In this document: positions 13,101 to 23,162 of the stretch, one piece after another
Position numbering within the stretch: the stretch's first letter is position 1
Layout: each line of letters begins with the position of its first letter
Origin: Symbiodinium natans
Lineage: Eukaryota > Sar > Dinophyceae > Suessiales > Symbiodiniaceae
Reading direction: 5' to 3'
DNA: 64,000 bases
NCBI GenBank assembly: GCA_905221605.1
Contig: CAJNDS010000302.1
Coordinates: 460,450 to 524,449 of the forward strand
The notes under the pieces: generated by a model
Database searches by the model: none
The model's input: the letters and a program-made list of their open reading frames with translations, nothing else
Told to the model about the DNA's origin: nothing
Translations under genes and position numbers: made by a program

Positions 13101-15018
13101 TGTACACACCACTCGAAGCTCAAGACAGGAGCTTCCGACCCAGAAATGACCTCTTCCCCGGTCTACTTAGCTTTGGGGTTGGCCTCGAGGGGGTCTCTAG
13201 GACTCCAAGGTTTATGTCGGGTGAGGGGGGGGTGGATCGTCAGTCAACCACATCGTGACTGATGGAGATTCTCAAATTTTGAACTGCTGAATGCGACTAC
13301 AAGTCGCGCAAAACCCTAAACTGAGGCTGAGTTGAAGCGCCCGGGACAGCTGGCGATCAATGTCGTCACGATTTGAGCGGAGATCCTCGATTGCGGGACC
13401 GTTTAGGGTCTTAGGGTAGTTACATGGTGCCGTAGTATGGGCCCTTAAAAGCGGGCCCCTTATATACCACTTATATACCCTGTACAACCAAGGGGCCCAT
13501 ATTAAGGGCCCATGTAACTACCCGGATCACGGGTCCTAGATTGCCGTGGTGTTTGGGTGTGCGAAAACGTCCGTTTTACCTGGGTTTCTGGAGGATTCCT
13601 AAAACAGATGCCCAAAAAAACAGTACAAAAACTACTTCGATGTTTACTGAATTGGGGGCTTTGGTGTTAAATGAGATCGTACTTCAGTCAAAGGCATGGA
13701 CGCTTGTGACAGCTTTTCTTCTTCCACATCCTTGCGCGGTGTGTTGTACAACGAGGCGAAAACGTGGAAAATACCAGTGTTTTGGGCATCGTCGCAATTG
13801 GCATGGACGCTTGTGACAACGTGTCCTGCTCCGCATTGTTGCGCGGTATGTCGTACAACGAGGCAAAAACGCGGTAAATACCAGTGTTTTGGGCATCGTC
13901 GAAATTGGCATGGACGCTTGTGACAACGTGTCTTGTTCCACAAACTTGCGCAGTGTGTTGTACAAAGAGGCGTAAATACCAGAGTGTTGTGCATGGAAGC
14001 TATATGAATGACGTTCTTATCCCCCTCCCCCCCCCCCCCACCCCGCGAAACAGGCCATAGATTGCCGAAAATGCCGAAAACACCACGGCAATCTAGGACC
14101 CGTGGTCCAACTACCCTTAGATAGGGTCTAGGGTTTTAGGGTTCAGTTCCTTGACTTGGCTCTTTTGAACCATCGCACCGTATCTGAGGGCTGCATGTGC
14201 GAGTTTGCCCCTCGTGTGACTTGCTGAGTGTACATGTCCACTGTATCATATCCGCGTATACTAGAATGTGTGTATGTATTTATATACATATATATATATA
14301 ACCCCAAACCCTAAACCGCAAACCCTTTCGCAACTGGGCTTGCGGGCTAGCCAGATCCAAGCAGCACTGAGCCAGCAGTCTTCATGAGCGCCTACCTCCG
14401 TAAACCCTAAACCGAAAACCCTAAGCCCTACACACACTCTCCACAAACATGACCGGTTGCACTTGAGCCAACAGGATAAAACTCAGGGAGTCCTGAAATT
14501 CCTGCTCGCGAAGAGCGATCTGATCTTGAAGATCGGCCTCGAGAGGAGCTTCAGCCAACTGGGTTTAGGGTTTCTGCTGCATGATCTGAGGGCCGCGCGC
14601 GATCCATGCAAAAGACCAGGGTTTAGGGTTTAGGGTGTTTCTGCCGCCTAGATGACTGAAGGCTGCACACAGGGTTTAGGGTTTAGGTATTCTAAGTTTG
14701 GCTGAAACATCGGGCCCACAAAACCCTCAGCGCCAAGCCCCAAACCCACAAGCCTTAACGCAAATTCCCAATCCCAAACCCTAAACGCCCCTAAAACACC
14801 CCCACAGGCCCCAAACCCGCAACCCTTAACCAAAAATCCTAAACCCTTAACCCTAAAAACGCCCCTAAAACACCCCCTCAAGCCCCCTCAACCCTGAACC
14901 CTTAGCACAAATTCCTAAACCCTAAAACCTAAACCCTAAACCCTGGCCTCCTCCTGCCGGAGATTATCCCGCTTGTGCTCGAGCTCCTTCCGCCAAGACC
15001 CCATGATCCCATCGGGGG
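7195..15018 (-). CDS. gene model C: about ten small exons, unknown product
   Basis: Minus-strand exons in order: 14942-15018, 14454-14558, 14324-14395, 12609-12717, 10517-10711, 9507-9602, 9432-9479, 8591-8746, 7405-7478 and 7195-7289. Phases agree at every junction from 14942 to 9432 and again from 8591 to 7195; the 8591 exon's start is not settled. Good signals include donors AAAG|GTCAGTGAG (10517), CAG|GTTTGGGG (9507) and GAGG|GTAACAG-like (9432), and the acceptor CCCCTTCTGCGCAG|G (7478). Landmarks are SWRKELEHKRDN (coiled-coil-like), QIALREQEFQDSL, DCWLSAAWIWLARKP, QLYHMLHPPMRLF, LCTALGCGQEEF and RHDLELEPKELDRM. Many intron ends are telomere-like tracts. I recognise no family. It may be two genes, and the tiny gap between 9507 and 9479 (27 nt) may be read through rather than spliced. 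Confidence 0.5.
7750..8090. repeat. degenerate telomere-derived tandem repeat
   Basis: From about 7905 to 8082 a 25-28-bp unit built of CCCTGAACCCC, AAACCCTAAAC and AAGAAA recurs about five times. It looks like a higher-order repeat that grew out of CCCTAAA. Confidence 0.7.
8188..8326. repeat. interstitial telomere-like tract (TTTAGGG)n
   Basis: About twenty near-perfect TTTAGGG units. On its left is the dispersed motif GGCGAGGCTTCCGGTTGGG and on its right TTTAATCGCTCAT, both shared with other tracts. Confidence 0.9.
9625..9752. mobile_element. dispersed repeat, GTTATAAG family (copy 1)
   Basis: GTTATAAG...AAGAACCCTA...GAGTTATAAGGATCCT...AGTCCCTTAA...GGGGGCCCTCCTTGTA matches the copy at 48745-48898. 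There the ends are clearly inverted. Confidence 0.5.
9766..9863. mobile_element. MITE, TTGGGATGTTC family (hAT-like), copy 1
   Basis: Inverted ends TGGGGATGTTCACCC / GGGAACATCCCAA enclose the family core CTAACAGTCC...GGACTGTT. The flanking 8-mers TTCTGTCA and TTCTATCA agree at 7 of 8 positions. Confidence 0.75.
9864..10516. other. intergenic or intronic, nothing resolved
   Basis: No exon passes my criteria. In gene model C this is intron between 10517 and 9602. Confidence 0.4.
11296..11772 (-). CDS. ORF of 158 codons, exon or small gene with coding minisatellite
   Basis: The minus-strand frame opens with ATG at 11772 and has ordinary protein composition for about 95 residues (landmarks TAWLQRELDLCAWQ, EHSVYLESQLPLEL, FFRWCHPVILHDAAE). 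It then runs through a roughly 16-18-bp minisatellite (11364-11520) as PPRFSAM/LPRF-like repeats to a stop. Upstream AG signals allow it to be an exon as well. No family is recognised. The strand fits its neighbours, but the repeat half could be fortuitously open, because the array is also open on the plus strand. Confidence 0.4.
   Translation of the reverse strand: MSVRCSLTAWLQRELDLCAWQRPTAVLSNVNFVGFEGPGAKSEHSVYLESQLPLELPNRDAHSCLKTMDAQCSCILEFFRWCHPVILHDAAEMLPRFLAIPRDASAMPPRFSLMLPRFSAMPPRLPAMLPRCFRDTFRPEAQKLAKIPTNARAGAVWC
11364..11520. repeat. GCATCGCGGA minisatellite
   Basis: AATCGCGGAAGCATCGCGGAG-type units of 15-18 bp repeat about nine times with point variants. Confidence 0.8.
11773..12608. 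other. no gene resolved
   Basis: Several open frames on both strands (for example 11549-12091 plus) lack splice-border or composition support. No repeat dominates. Confidence 0.4.
12725..12785. repeat. interstitial telomere-like tract (CCCTAAA)n
   Basis: About eight CCCTAAA units immediately upstream (minus sense) of the 12609-12717 exon. Confidence 0.85.
12910..13020. mobile_element. MITE, TTGGGATGTTC family, copy 2
   Basis: Ends TTGGGACGTTCC / GGACATCCCAA. The 8-mers outside are GGGGCTCC and GTGGCTCC (7 of 8). The arms share CTAACAGTCC / GCACTGTTAG. Confidence 0.75.
13414..14116. mobile_element. MITE with TTA target duplication, split by a second element
   Basis: Ends GGGTAGTTACATGG (13414) and GGGCCCATGTAACTACCC (to 13523) are inverted. 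TTA lies just outside the left end (13411-13413) and, beyond the inserted element, outside the right end (14117-14119). TTA duplications are typical of PIF/Harbinger elements. Native length is about 110 bp. Confidence 0.65.
13524..14108. mobile_element. 585-bp non-autonomous hAT-like element
   Basis: The terminal inverted repeats are 31 bp with one mismatch: GGATCACGGGTCCTAG... at 13524-13554 against its complement at 14078-14108. An exact 8-bp duplication, AACTACCC, flanks it (13516-13523 and 14109-14116), as for hAT transposons. Inside are three direct repeats with a period of exactly 107 bp starting GGCATGGACGCTTGTGACA at 13693, 13800 and 13907. No transposase frame is present. Confidence 0.85.
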
Positions 15019-15040
15019 CTCACGGCTCCAGATTTCCGTA

Positions 15041-15204
15041 GGTTTAGGGTTTAGGGTTTAGGGTTTAGGGTTTAGGGTTTAGGGTTTAGGGTTTAGGGTT
15101 TAGGGTTTAGGGTTTAGGGTTTAGGGTTTCGGGTTTCGGGTTTAGGGTTTAGGGTTTAGGGTTTAGCGCTTAGGGTTTAGGGTTTAAGGTTTAGGGTTTA
15201 GGGC
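15041..15204. repeat. interstitial telomere-like tract (TTTAGGG)n
   Basis: More than twenty TTTAGGG units with a few variants (TTTCGGG, CTTAGGG). They lie between two exon-like segments (14942-15018 and 15214-15383). Confidence 0.9.
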
Positions 15205-15213
15205 CCAAAGAGC

Positions 15214-15383
15214 CCCCTTAATTAAGTATGGTTCATGCTCAGAATAAGAAGAAGAATGATTCAGGGAGACCAACATGGCCTCAATTATGATCATGATCCC
15301 AGTAATCACGAAGAAAGCAGAGCAATGACCCCACACCGAATTTGGCGGAACAGACTCTTTCGTCAATCGGGGGCATGGGCGCC
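15214..15383 (-). CDS. exon with membrane segment
   Basis: The minus-strand frame starts after CAGCCTAG|GG (15383) and runs to a possible GC donor at 15214. It encodes a hydrophobic stretch (SAFFVITGIMIIIEAMLV) followed by NHSSSYSEHEPYLIKG, consistent with a transmembrane helix and loop. Its phase does not join cleanly to 14942-15018, so another exon or a different donor is needed. Confidence 0.45.
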
Positions 15384-15509
15384 CTAGGCTGATCAGCCTA
15401 CAAAATCAACAACGCATCCGGTTACCGTTTAAGGGTTTTAGGGTTTAGGGGGCAGCCTACAAGATGAACAGAGGCTGCTTTTTTGTTGTCCACAAGGCCC
15501 GCAAGACGT

Positions 15510-15609
15510 GCTGCTGAGTTCATAAGCCCCCCAAAAAACGTGTACACTTTCAGGTCTATAGGGGGGTTAGAGTATCCCAAAAAGTGTAAAAGTGTACTCA
15601 CTCAGCAAC
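15510..15609. mobile_element. MITE, GCTGAGTTCATAAGCCCC family, copy 1
   Basis: Inverted ends TGCTGAGT / ACTCAGCA enclose GTGTACACTTTCAGGTCTATA...AAAGTGTACTCA. A second copy sits inside another MITE at 49055-49141. Confidence 0.7.
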
Positions 15610-16089
15610 TAAGAATTTAAAGGCTGAGCAAGCTTATATCTCGGCCCCCGGGTCCTGGGCCTTTGCAAGCTCTTCTGCCAAGTCCACCTGGCATGGACTC
15701 ATGGGCTCTTGTTTCCATTTTCTCGGAGCTGCTGGTCAACACCCTCAACCCTTTTGGCAGTAAGCTCCTAAACCCGAAAACCTCAATCCTAATCCCTAAA
15801 CCCTTACCACCTGGTTTTGTGGGGTATCTCCTTTCTTGCGGGCCTGCGCCTGTCGCAGCGTTCGGCGGAGCCTGGGCCGATTTTTGCAGCTCTATATTCG
15901 GGTTTAGGTTTTAGGGTCTAGGATGGTTTAGGGTTTGGGGTTTGGGGTTTATGGTTTATGGCCAAGCCTGGGCCCAAGAGGGCCTCTGCCCATGAGCTTC
16001 TGCTACGAAGATTCTAGGGTTGAAGGCTTCGGGTTTCAGAGTATAATCTTAAGCTATAAGTACTCCCGCTTCCTTCTATGGTAGTTGAA
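15610..16089. other. 3' flank of gene model B, no gene resolved
   Basis: The segment downstream of the model B stop contains degenerate CCCTAAA words and no supportable exon. Confidence 0.4.
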
Positions 16090-19000
16090 TCAGGACTTTG
16101 CCAGGATTGCCTTTGTTTTTAAATCTCCGATCCTTCCTAGAAGGAATGCGTAGTGCCGGTTTGATTCGAGGTATGCCTTTTCCAACCATCCCCGAAAGGA
16201 TCCCCAACCAGGTCCTGCGAATAAGCCACAAGGAAAATAACGCATCATGTCAGATTCGCAGTCAGCAGTGCATGAGCTGGTGCTCGCGGAGTGTCGAATG
16301 GGCACGTTTCTTACATTGTGTGGTCCCAGCATAAGACTGTAGCGCTGGACAGAATTCAGTCGGGAACCTTGCCGGTAACACGCGCAACTGGGATTAACAA
16401 AACACTAACATGGTATGTTCGCGTCTCCCAGCACGAGAGGTTGTCGAGGTTGCAGCTCAGCAAGCTGGTCCAGATGGTCTTGTAGACTGCGGCCAACATC
16501 CTGGACAGAGCTTAGTCCCAAAGCCCCTTTGGGGCTTCGGGCTCTCTGCATCGGGTCAACCCACTCCGACCCTACACCCCAAGCCCCGAGGCCCTGAACT
16601 CTAAGCCTTCACCCTTTGATGAACTTATACCTGATAGGGAGACCCAACCACACGTCATACCGTATTTCCAGACAACCCTTTTCTGGGCATCTAGATCTCG
16701 AACATGAGGAACTGGCCAATGTTCCCCGCCCCCACCGGCCTCAGCTCGCCTCTGGGCGTTGGCCATCTCAGTCACGTGATCCTGGCAGGTCGGGACCGGC
16801 AGGATGAAGAGTATGTGGGGGTTGACCCAAGATAGAGAACCCTCCTCTTATATGATAAGGCCCCCCCTATGAGGTACCCCGAAGTTCGGAAGCCCCCGAG
16901 CAAAAATTGAGGCTCTCTTCAGGTACCTAGAGCGAGAAGGCGCAACTTCCTGCTGGAAGTTGCTACTTCTGAATCAGAGCTGGTGAGGGCTCCATGTAGC
17001 CAGGGACTCAGGCTGAATTTTACTGAGGTTGCGTGACCATGACATGAATCTATCGCAGGTAGTCCCACAAACATGTTTTAGGACAACCAAGTCTGGTCTT
17101 TGACCTGGAAGAGAGGCTGGCTGCACTGCGCGCCAACCCGTCTTTCAGTTGGCGGGCAACAACCATGTGACACTTAAAGACTAAGTCACAAAGAGACTAT
17201 GGCTCGGCTCGGTTCTACCGACCGCGCGACCCAGCTTACAAGACTGGCGCGGCTGAGCCAACAGCTAACCTGCACTAATTTCGACGCTAGGAGGCTTCCT
17301 TTGCCGAGCTGGGTGACACCTCGATCACCTCATCACTCGTAAACTGGCCTGGCTTCCTAGCATAGCTGGCCGCATAACAGACAGCCCACACCGCCGCCAT
17401 CGTCAAGCAAAGCATGAAGGCAGCCTTGCGGTCCGCTGGAGGTTTAGGGTTTAGGGTTTAGGGTTTAGGGTTTAGGGTTTAGGGTTTAGGGTTTAGGGTT
17501 TAGGGTGTTTTTGCCACCCGCCTAGCTGACACTCAGGTCACAATGCAGGGGCTAGCACCGGAAATGATGATCTAACGAAAGGTTGAAACCCCAGACCTTT
17601 CGGGAGGGTTTGGGGTTTAGGGTTTAGGGTGTTCGCTTGGCAACATACACAGTCAGCCTCATTCGGGGGCTCTCTAGTGAAAAGTGTGGATCTTGGAGTT
17701 TGTGACCCTATGATATGACAGGCGTATTGTCAGGGGACAGCCTTAAAGTAAAGATGCCGGCTCCTGTAGAACACTCGGCCCTTTGAGCACGAACAAAAGG
17801 ATCCGCACCCTTCCTTGCCATTCTCAAACCAGGAAAACTCCGGGGCTTTTTTAAAGACTCTACGAGGCCTTTAGGGTATGCAAGCGAGGATTCAAGGCTT
17901 GAAGGGCTTATAGGGTCAGCAGGTTAACAGGGCTACCCTAAACCCTAAACCCTAAACCCTAAACCCTAAACCTTAAACCCTAAACCCTCAACCCTTTCTT
18001 TTTTTCTCTGCCCTAAACCTCAAACCCAAAACCCCAAAACCCTTGCTGGCCAGGAGCATAGAAGTTGCGGCCGAAGGCATCGATCATCCAGCGGGCCATC
18101 AAGGGGCCCAGAGCCCGGGGCATCCTTTCACTGTCTCTAGTCTTCTTGGTACTAGGGTTTAGGGTTTAGGGTTTAGGGACTTTCTTCTGAGAAAGGGCTT
18201 AGGGCTTGAGAGGTTGGGGTTTAAGCTTGAGGGTGGGAGGCTCTATCTGCCTCACACCGCGCTTCGGGTCTGACTGCACGGACTCTCCCGTGCTCGCAAA
18301 GGGACACCACGGATTAGAAAAAAAAACACACACACACACACACACACACACGGGGTTCAGATTTAGGGGAAGCCATTTTTCAAACCAGTCTCTGCACCAA
18401 GGCCCAAGTTCACTAACTTTGAAGTCTACAAACCCTTCTAAGATCTTCTAAGGCCCTATTGGCCACAAACCCCCAGACCAGCTGAGCATCTGAATGGCCA
18501 AATTCCGCACAACGATGAAGTTTTCGAGGCTGAAGGTGCTGTCCTCATCGTGGCGCAGCGACGCCAAGCCGGTATCTTGCTAGTTCTCAGTAGGGAATTA
18601 GGGAACTCGACCTCCTACATTCCAATGTGCATCTTCGACATCTTCCATCTAACCCGTTGCAGGGATTCGAGGGTGCCAACTTCCCCAATTTCCTACTGAG
18701 AGCCAGCTTGGAATTCACCGTGTCGAGCTGTCAGCACACGAAGGGGGCCCTTGGGGTGCAGAAAGCCCTGCTCAACTCAGCCCTAAACCCTAAACCCTAA
18801 ACCCTAAACCCTCAATTCTAAACCCGAAACCCTATTGAGGGAAGGCCCCACCATCCCCAGGTGAGGAAGCACACTTACTGCCCACATGGGCCCCTAAGCC
18901 CCCCCAAGTAAACCCCCCACTCTAGTATGCAAAAGTCCTGTCATGGCACATGGGGGGGGCTGTCCGAATGATATAGGGGGTACCTTGTTGGGGTCCTTAC

Positions 19001-21078
19001 TATCAGGGAAGCCTACTGTTTGGGGTCTACATTAGGGGGTCAGTGATTTTCGTAGACCCCCCATATGACATACAAGAGCATGTACTAGACAGGGCATACC
19101 GATTATCGAAGATTGGGGCTTTGGGAAGGGGGTGGGGGGGGAGGGAGGGTAACCTAGGTGTAAGAAGTGTGCCCTTTTTGTTTAAAACAAAAACCGGGGG
19201 GAATAAGGGCCTACTCTTGGTCCTGGGAGGGGGCTTGACATCTAAATCAGCTCCCAAGGCTCGGGAACCGCAGCTTGCGTTGCAATGCCCTCCATGAAGG
19301 CAGTAAGCTGAAACATGCAGGCATACACCTGTCGAGGCATGGACCTACTCTTGAGGCCTTAATACTTAGAATAGGGTTTTGGGGTATGCGGGTTTTGGGG
19401 TGACATTATAGTCTAATTCTGTAGGGACCACAAGGGAATACTATTCTAAATTATTCCGACCCCTGTATTAAACTATGAAACCTGAACTCACCCGAGCTAA
19501 AGCTTACTCTGCTGCGAAGGCAGCCAAGCCACCATCATATCCGCTGCCATGAGTAGCACTGGGGAGCTGTGATGTTGACCCTTCCTTGCAGAAGACAGTT
19601 GGGGTCCTTATTATGAGGGGATCCTACCACTTGGGGATCTATATTGGGGATCCCCTATTTTCGTGGACCCCAAGGTAGAGAGCTCAAGCAACACCAGTTG
19701 TTCGGTTCCGTTTTGAAGGGGTCGCTGCCGAGCAGTCATGGCCTAGCCCAACCTGAACCTTAAACCCTAAACCCTAAACCCTAAACCCTAAACCCTAAAC
19801 CCTATGGAGTTGATGATGGCCTAAAACAATGCACAAATTCTGCCACCATGGGGAAATCGGAACTCTGTCGGCCCCAGCGGCTCCAAGCCGCCGAAGTCAA
19901 AGAAGAGCGCCGAGCCCACAATGCTGAAGAAAGCCAGCGTGAACATTAACACGTACTCGGACCTTGGGTTTTAGGGTTGAGGGTATTAGTGTTATTGCAT
20001 GAAATAACAATTTGAAGAAGGATCGGGCAAGCTTCGAAGTAGAAGCAGCTGATACGTACACGTGCCAGGCAGAAGTATATCAGATCAGAAGATCTAGCAG
20101 GTGTATGCAGGTGTGGGACCTGTGGCTCGTTGCGTGACAATAGTGAAAAGAAGCATGTGATATTCATCCGGCTTTAAACCACGAGAAATGGAACGACAAA
20201 CGCTTTCGTGGGGACATGCTTGTGGCCCAGGGCGCAGTAAGGTATTCCGCAGCAGGGCAACCAGTAGCCCTGGCGGAGGACTGCTCTACAGTAGCAAGAA
20301 TGTTGCTGGGTTCAGATTGCTACCTATGAGAGCTGACATTGAAGAGATTGCTGTGAATGCTGCATGAGTGGTCTGTCACCGCCATGTCCTTGGTTCATCC
20401 ATGCCCCCTTGCATACCCACCTTCTACCGGCAGCAGAGACCAAACTACAAAGCATACGTGTACCACAGCGGATACCCCCAAAAGGGCCCTTTGGGATCAA
20501 GACCCACGTGCCTGTAGATGCCGTCAGGGCGAAGACGAACCCCAAGGCATAGCCAATTTTTTCCTGGCTGGACTCTCCAGGGCCTATGCCTACTGGTAGG
20601 GGCTGCGGAAGGAGCCTGGCTCGCTAAAGTTCGCGGACCTGGAAATTGACCACAGGGCTGGTTTCAAGGTCCAAGGTCCAAGGTCCAAGGTCCAAGGTCC
20701 AAGCAAGGTCCAAGGTCCAAGGTCTCCAAGGTCCAAGGTCTCCAAGGTCCAAGGTCTCCAAGGTCCAAGGTGCCCCGAGCAATCCCTGCAAGAATATGAT
20801 GTATACACTACCCAAGATACTCATACCAATACTAGGTTTAGGCACGCTCTTTGTTTGCGATGGATCTTTGCAGCGAAGAGTGCTTGAGTCGTTTGTTTTT
20901 ACATCCATCGGTACCCCCCAGCCATTGCCCGGTCCTTGAACCCTAAACCCTAAACCCTAAACCCCAAACCCTGAACCGTTTTCACATCCGGGTGGCCGGC
21001 GTCCAGCCATACTGAGCCTCGAGGAGCAAGGCAGTAGCCACCTGGCAGCCCAAGCGCCCCTTGCTTGTTTACTTGGCT
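16090..21078 (-). CDS. gene model B: multi-exon membrane protein, unknown family
   Basis: Minus-strand exons: 20977-21078, 20508-20563, 19847-19962, 19508-19580, (one missing), 18708-18767, 18479-18579, 18041-18151, 17773-17813 (weak), 17299-17435, 16661-16781 and 16090-16214 with stop TGA. Phases join at all junctions except across the missing exon. Strong signals are the acceptor TGGCTTATTCGCAG|GA (16214), donor GCAGA|GTAAGC (19508) and donor GGCAC|GTGGGT (20508). Predicted helices are YALGFVFALTAST, LMFTLAFFSIVGSALFF and AAFMLCLTMAAVWAVC; other landmarks are PGGYCLAPRGSVW, FIVVRNLAIQML, RWMIDAFGRNFY and ESNRHYAFLLGRIGD. Three helices suggest a polytopic protein, but I cannot name the family. 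Introns carry telomere-like tracts, and 18580-18707 is a MITE acting as an intron. The start is not in the model; 21078 may not be the first exon. Confidence 0.55.
17442..17507. repeat. interstitial telomere-like tract (TTTAGGG)n
   Basis: Nine TTTAGGG units followed by the dispersed motif TTGCCACCCGCCTAGC. In minus sense the tract ends CCTCCAG|, the acceptor of the 17299-17435 exon. Confidence 0.85.
18326..18352. repeat. (CA)n microsatellite
   Basis: About eleven CA units preceded by an A run. Confidence 0.9.
18580..18707 (-). mobile_element. MITE serving as intron (TTCTCAGTAGGG family)
   Basis: Inverted ends CTAGTTCTCAGTAGGG and CCTACTGAGAGCCAG are flanked by CTTG on both sides. Read on the minus strand, the element begins GCTGGCTCTC (GC donor after TTCCAA) and ends GAACTAG| (acceptor). 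Removing it joins the frames of exons 18708-18767 and 18479-18579 in phase 0. The same family forms the 44326-44426 intron. Confidence 0.6.
18988..19062. mobile_element. MITE, GGGGTCC family
   Basis: TTGGGGTCCTTACTATCAGG...TTTTCGTAGACCCCCCA has inverted ends and the same core as 19599-19673. Confidence 0.55.
19349..19476. repeat. dispersed repeat with ATTCCGACCCCT end, copy 1
   Basis: Shared blocks (GGCCTTAATACTTAGAATAG, AAGGGAATACTATT, ATTCCGACCCCT) recur at about 34697-34800. Confidence 0.5.
19599..19673. mobile_element. MITE, GGGGTCC family (75 bp)
   Basis: The ends TTGGGGTCC / GGACCCCAA are perfectly inverted, with an internal GGGGATCC/GGATCCCC pair. Confidence 0.65.
20667..20771. repeat. 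CCAAGGT heptamer minisatellite
   Basis: The heptamer CCAAGGT repeats more than ten times, with interspersed CT insertions (CCAAGGTCT). Confidence 0.9.
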
Positions 21079-22611
21079 CTAAGAGTAGGGACTCCCGCGG
21101 TTATGTATGTGAGTAAGATGTATATGTATATGTATATATATATATATATTGTAGATTTTTTCATGTTTATTTATTTTTTGCATCTACATGTAGCTATCTT
21201 CTTTTCTTTGGGTTCCTAGCCACACCCACCCACCCACCCGGACCCAGACCCTCCAGGCATTGGGTCTGAGAAGGAGTACTATAGCGCCTGTCAGGCCGTC
21301 TCACTCCCTTAACTCCATGTGGAGGCTACATCTACATCACGGAGCACACCCACGCTGGCCGAATTTCCTACAAAAAACAGTAGCTGCAACCTTCATGGCT
21401 TTGGCCCCTGCGTTTTGGGCTTGCTTGCCGCCCGTTTTCCACAGATTGCTGACACTTACGCTTGACGGAACAAACTATCTCGTCAAAGCTCCCACACAAG
21501 TTGTTTCTGATCGCTTCCTGAATCTGGGGTCTCACATGTACTGAAGGTTTACCTTTCCTAAATGGGGCACAAGAAGCCCCCAAAAAGCCCATCCCAACCC
21601 CCCACCTCGATGGCTGAGATGCCCAGAGAGCGCCAAGCAGAGAACCTCATACAGCGTTCCAAGCAGAAGCCCGACCTCCTCTAGCCTCCAGCCCGGGGCA
21701 CTCAGAACATATTGAGTATTAACAAAGATGTTTACTTACATAAGCACAATCCTACGAATAACTACCTGAAATACCCTACACCATGTTGGCCGAAAGCTCG
21801 CCAGTAACAGGAGCCCTACGGTATTCATCGCTGCCCTCACCTGACTTCGGCAATCGGATCGCAGCTGCAATTGATTCACCGAATCGTCGCCGGATAAGAA
21901 AAGATACTTCCACGAAAAGGACACACGGACATGCCTGAATGCACCACTATGCCTTTGAAGGGATGAGCCAACACAGAGTTACATGCTGTGGTGCCGTAAG
22001 CCCTAATCCCTAGGAAGAAACACAAAGCTCTCGTGGCACTACGCTCTTTGGTCATGCGCTGGGAGCGGATACCAACTCTGAAACCCAACATGTGCTGCTC
22101 CGTGGCAGTCCTGCGGTCCTAAACCTGTCGGCTTCAACAAGGGTTGAGAGTTTAGGGTTTAGGGTTTAGGGAGTCACCAATGAGTCGTCCCTGAGCCGCC
22201 GTAAAGTCCGGGACACAGAATCGTAAGCCCGACCAAGGTTTTGCGAAGCCAAAGTGGAAGCTCCTTCAAACGACATTTTTTGGAAATTTGCACGGTAGCA
22301 CCCCGAAACAAAAGTTGAGATCAGAGAAGTTCGACATTCAGGGGGTGCTACATTAGCGGGTTTCCCTACTACCCCCCTCTATGCTACCGGGGAACCTGGG
22401 CGGGGTAGTAAAGAGGGGGGTAGTCGGGAAACCCGCTAATACATCAGTGTCCATTGATTCGGGGCCAAGGCCGTTTACCCGCCTTCAGAGGGGTGGTGTT
22501 GCGTGTGGGTTGTCTGGCCCTACTAAACCCTAAACCCTAAACCCTAGACCCCAGACCCCAGACCCTAAACCCTAAACCCTAAACCCCAAACCCTAAACCC
22601 TAAACCCTAAG
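21079..22611. other. no gene resolved; AT microsatellite and hairpin
   Basis: There is a TATATA microsatellite at about 21115-21150, no exon that passes my criteria, a perfect-looking hairpin at 22352-22440, and CCCTAAA tracts at 22523-22610. Confidence 0.45.
22352..22440. repeat. 29-bp inverted repeat (hairpin)
   Basis: The arm ATTAGCGGGTTTCCC...CCCCCCTCT (22352-22380) and its complement (22412-22440) differ at one of 29 positions, around a 31-bp loop. It is a possible MITE of a further family. Confidence 0.8.
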
Positions 22612-22752
22612 TCCGATCCGGAGCTGCAAATTTGCCCCAAACCCCAAATGGGCCAAACCGGAAAATATGCAGCTCCCAAGAAAGTCCTCGACGATCTGGG
22701 AATCCACACGATCCTGCGCTCGGGTGTGGCTGTCGTCGTTGGAGCCTACGGC
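22612..22752 (+). CDS. probable exon, plus strand
   Basis: After (CCCTAAA)n ending CCCTAAG| an open plus-strand frame of 47 codons runs to a GT donor (TACGGC|GTGG). Landmarks are GKYAAPKKVLDDLGIHT and GVAVVVGAYG. The minus-strand frame is also open but arginine-rich and less protein-like. Product unknown. Confidence 0.45.
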
Positions 22753-22858
22753 GTGGCGTGCAGCCAAACCAAAATCCCTAAACTCTTTTTGCGTTTATTT
22801 CTTAGGGTTTAGGGTTTAGGGCTTAGCGCTTAGGGTTTAGGGTTTGAGATTAAAATTC

Positions 22859-22944
22859 CTTCGGAAGGATGGAAATTTCTGGCTTCCTCTGGGATGCAGT
22901 AGCCTCCCTTCAGATTCTGGTCTCCTTGCAGCCAGGTCATGCTA
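22859..22944 (-). CDS. probable exon
   Basis: Acceptor CTAAACCCAG| (antisense telomere-like tract) at 22945; a GA donor is possible at 22859. Landmark TWLQGDQNLKGGYCIPEEA. It may belong upstream of gene model B. Confidence 0.4.
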
Positions 22945-23162
22945 CTGGGTTTAGGGTTTAGGTTGGAGGTTGTTGGGTAGAGGGCGTCGGCAAGGTCATA
23001 CGCAATCAAACCTCTACTATGACCTTGTTTTACGGTGCGTAATATAAGACTTACAACCTTTTCGATTTCAAGTTACATAAACCAAACAATCACGACTTGC
23101 CACACCGCGCAGCTAGAACCCGGCTTCATCCAAAATCCCTCACTACGCCTGCATCACACCCC

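Noticed and set aside
14456-14475. TTGGCTCAAG (minus strand) as a spliced-leader relic
   Set aside because: Only the last ten bases match, and the stretch lies within a likely coding exon; ten bases can occur by chance in 64 kb.
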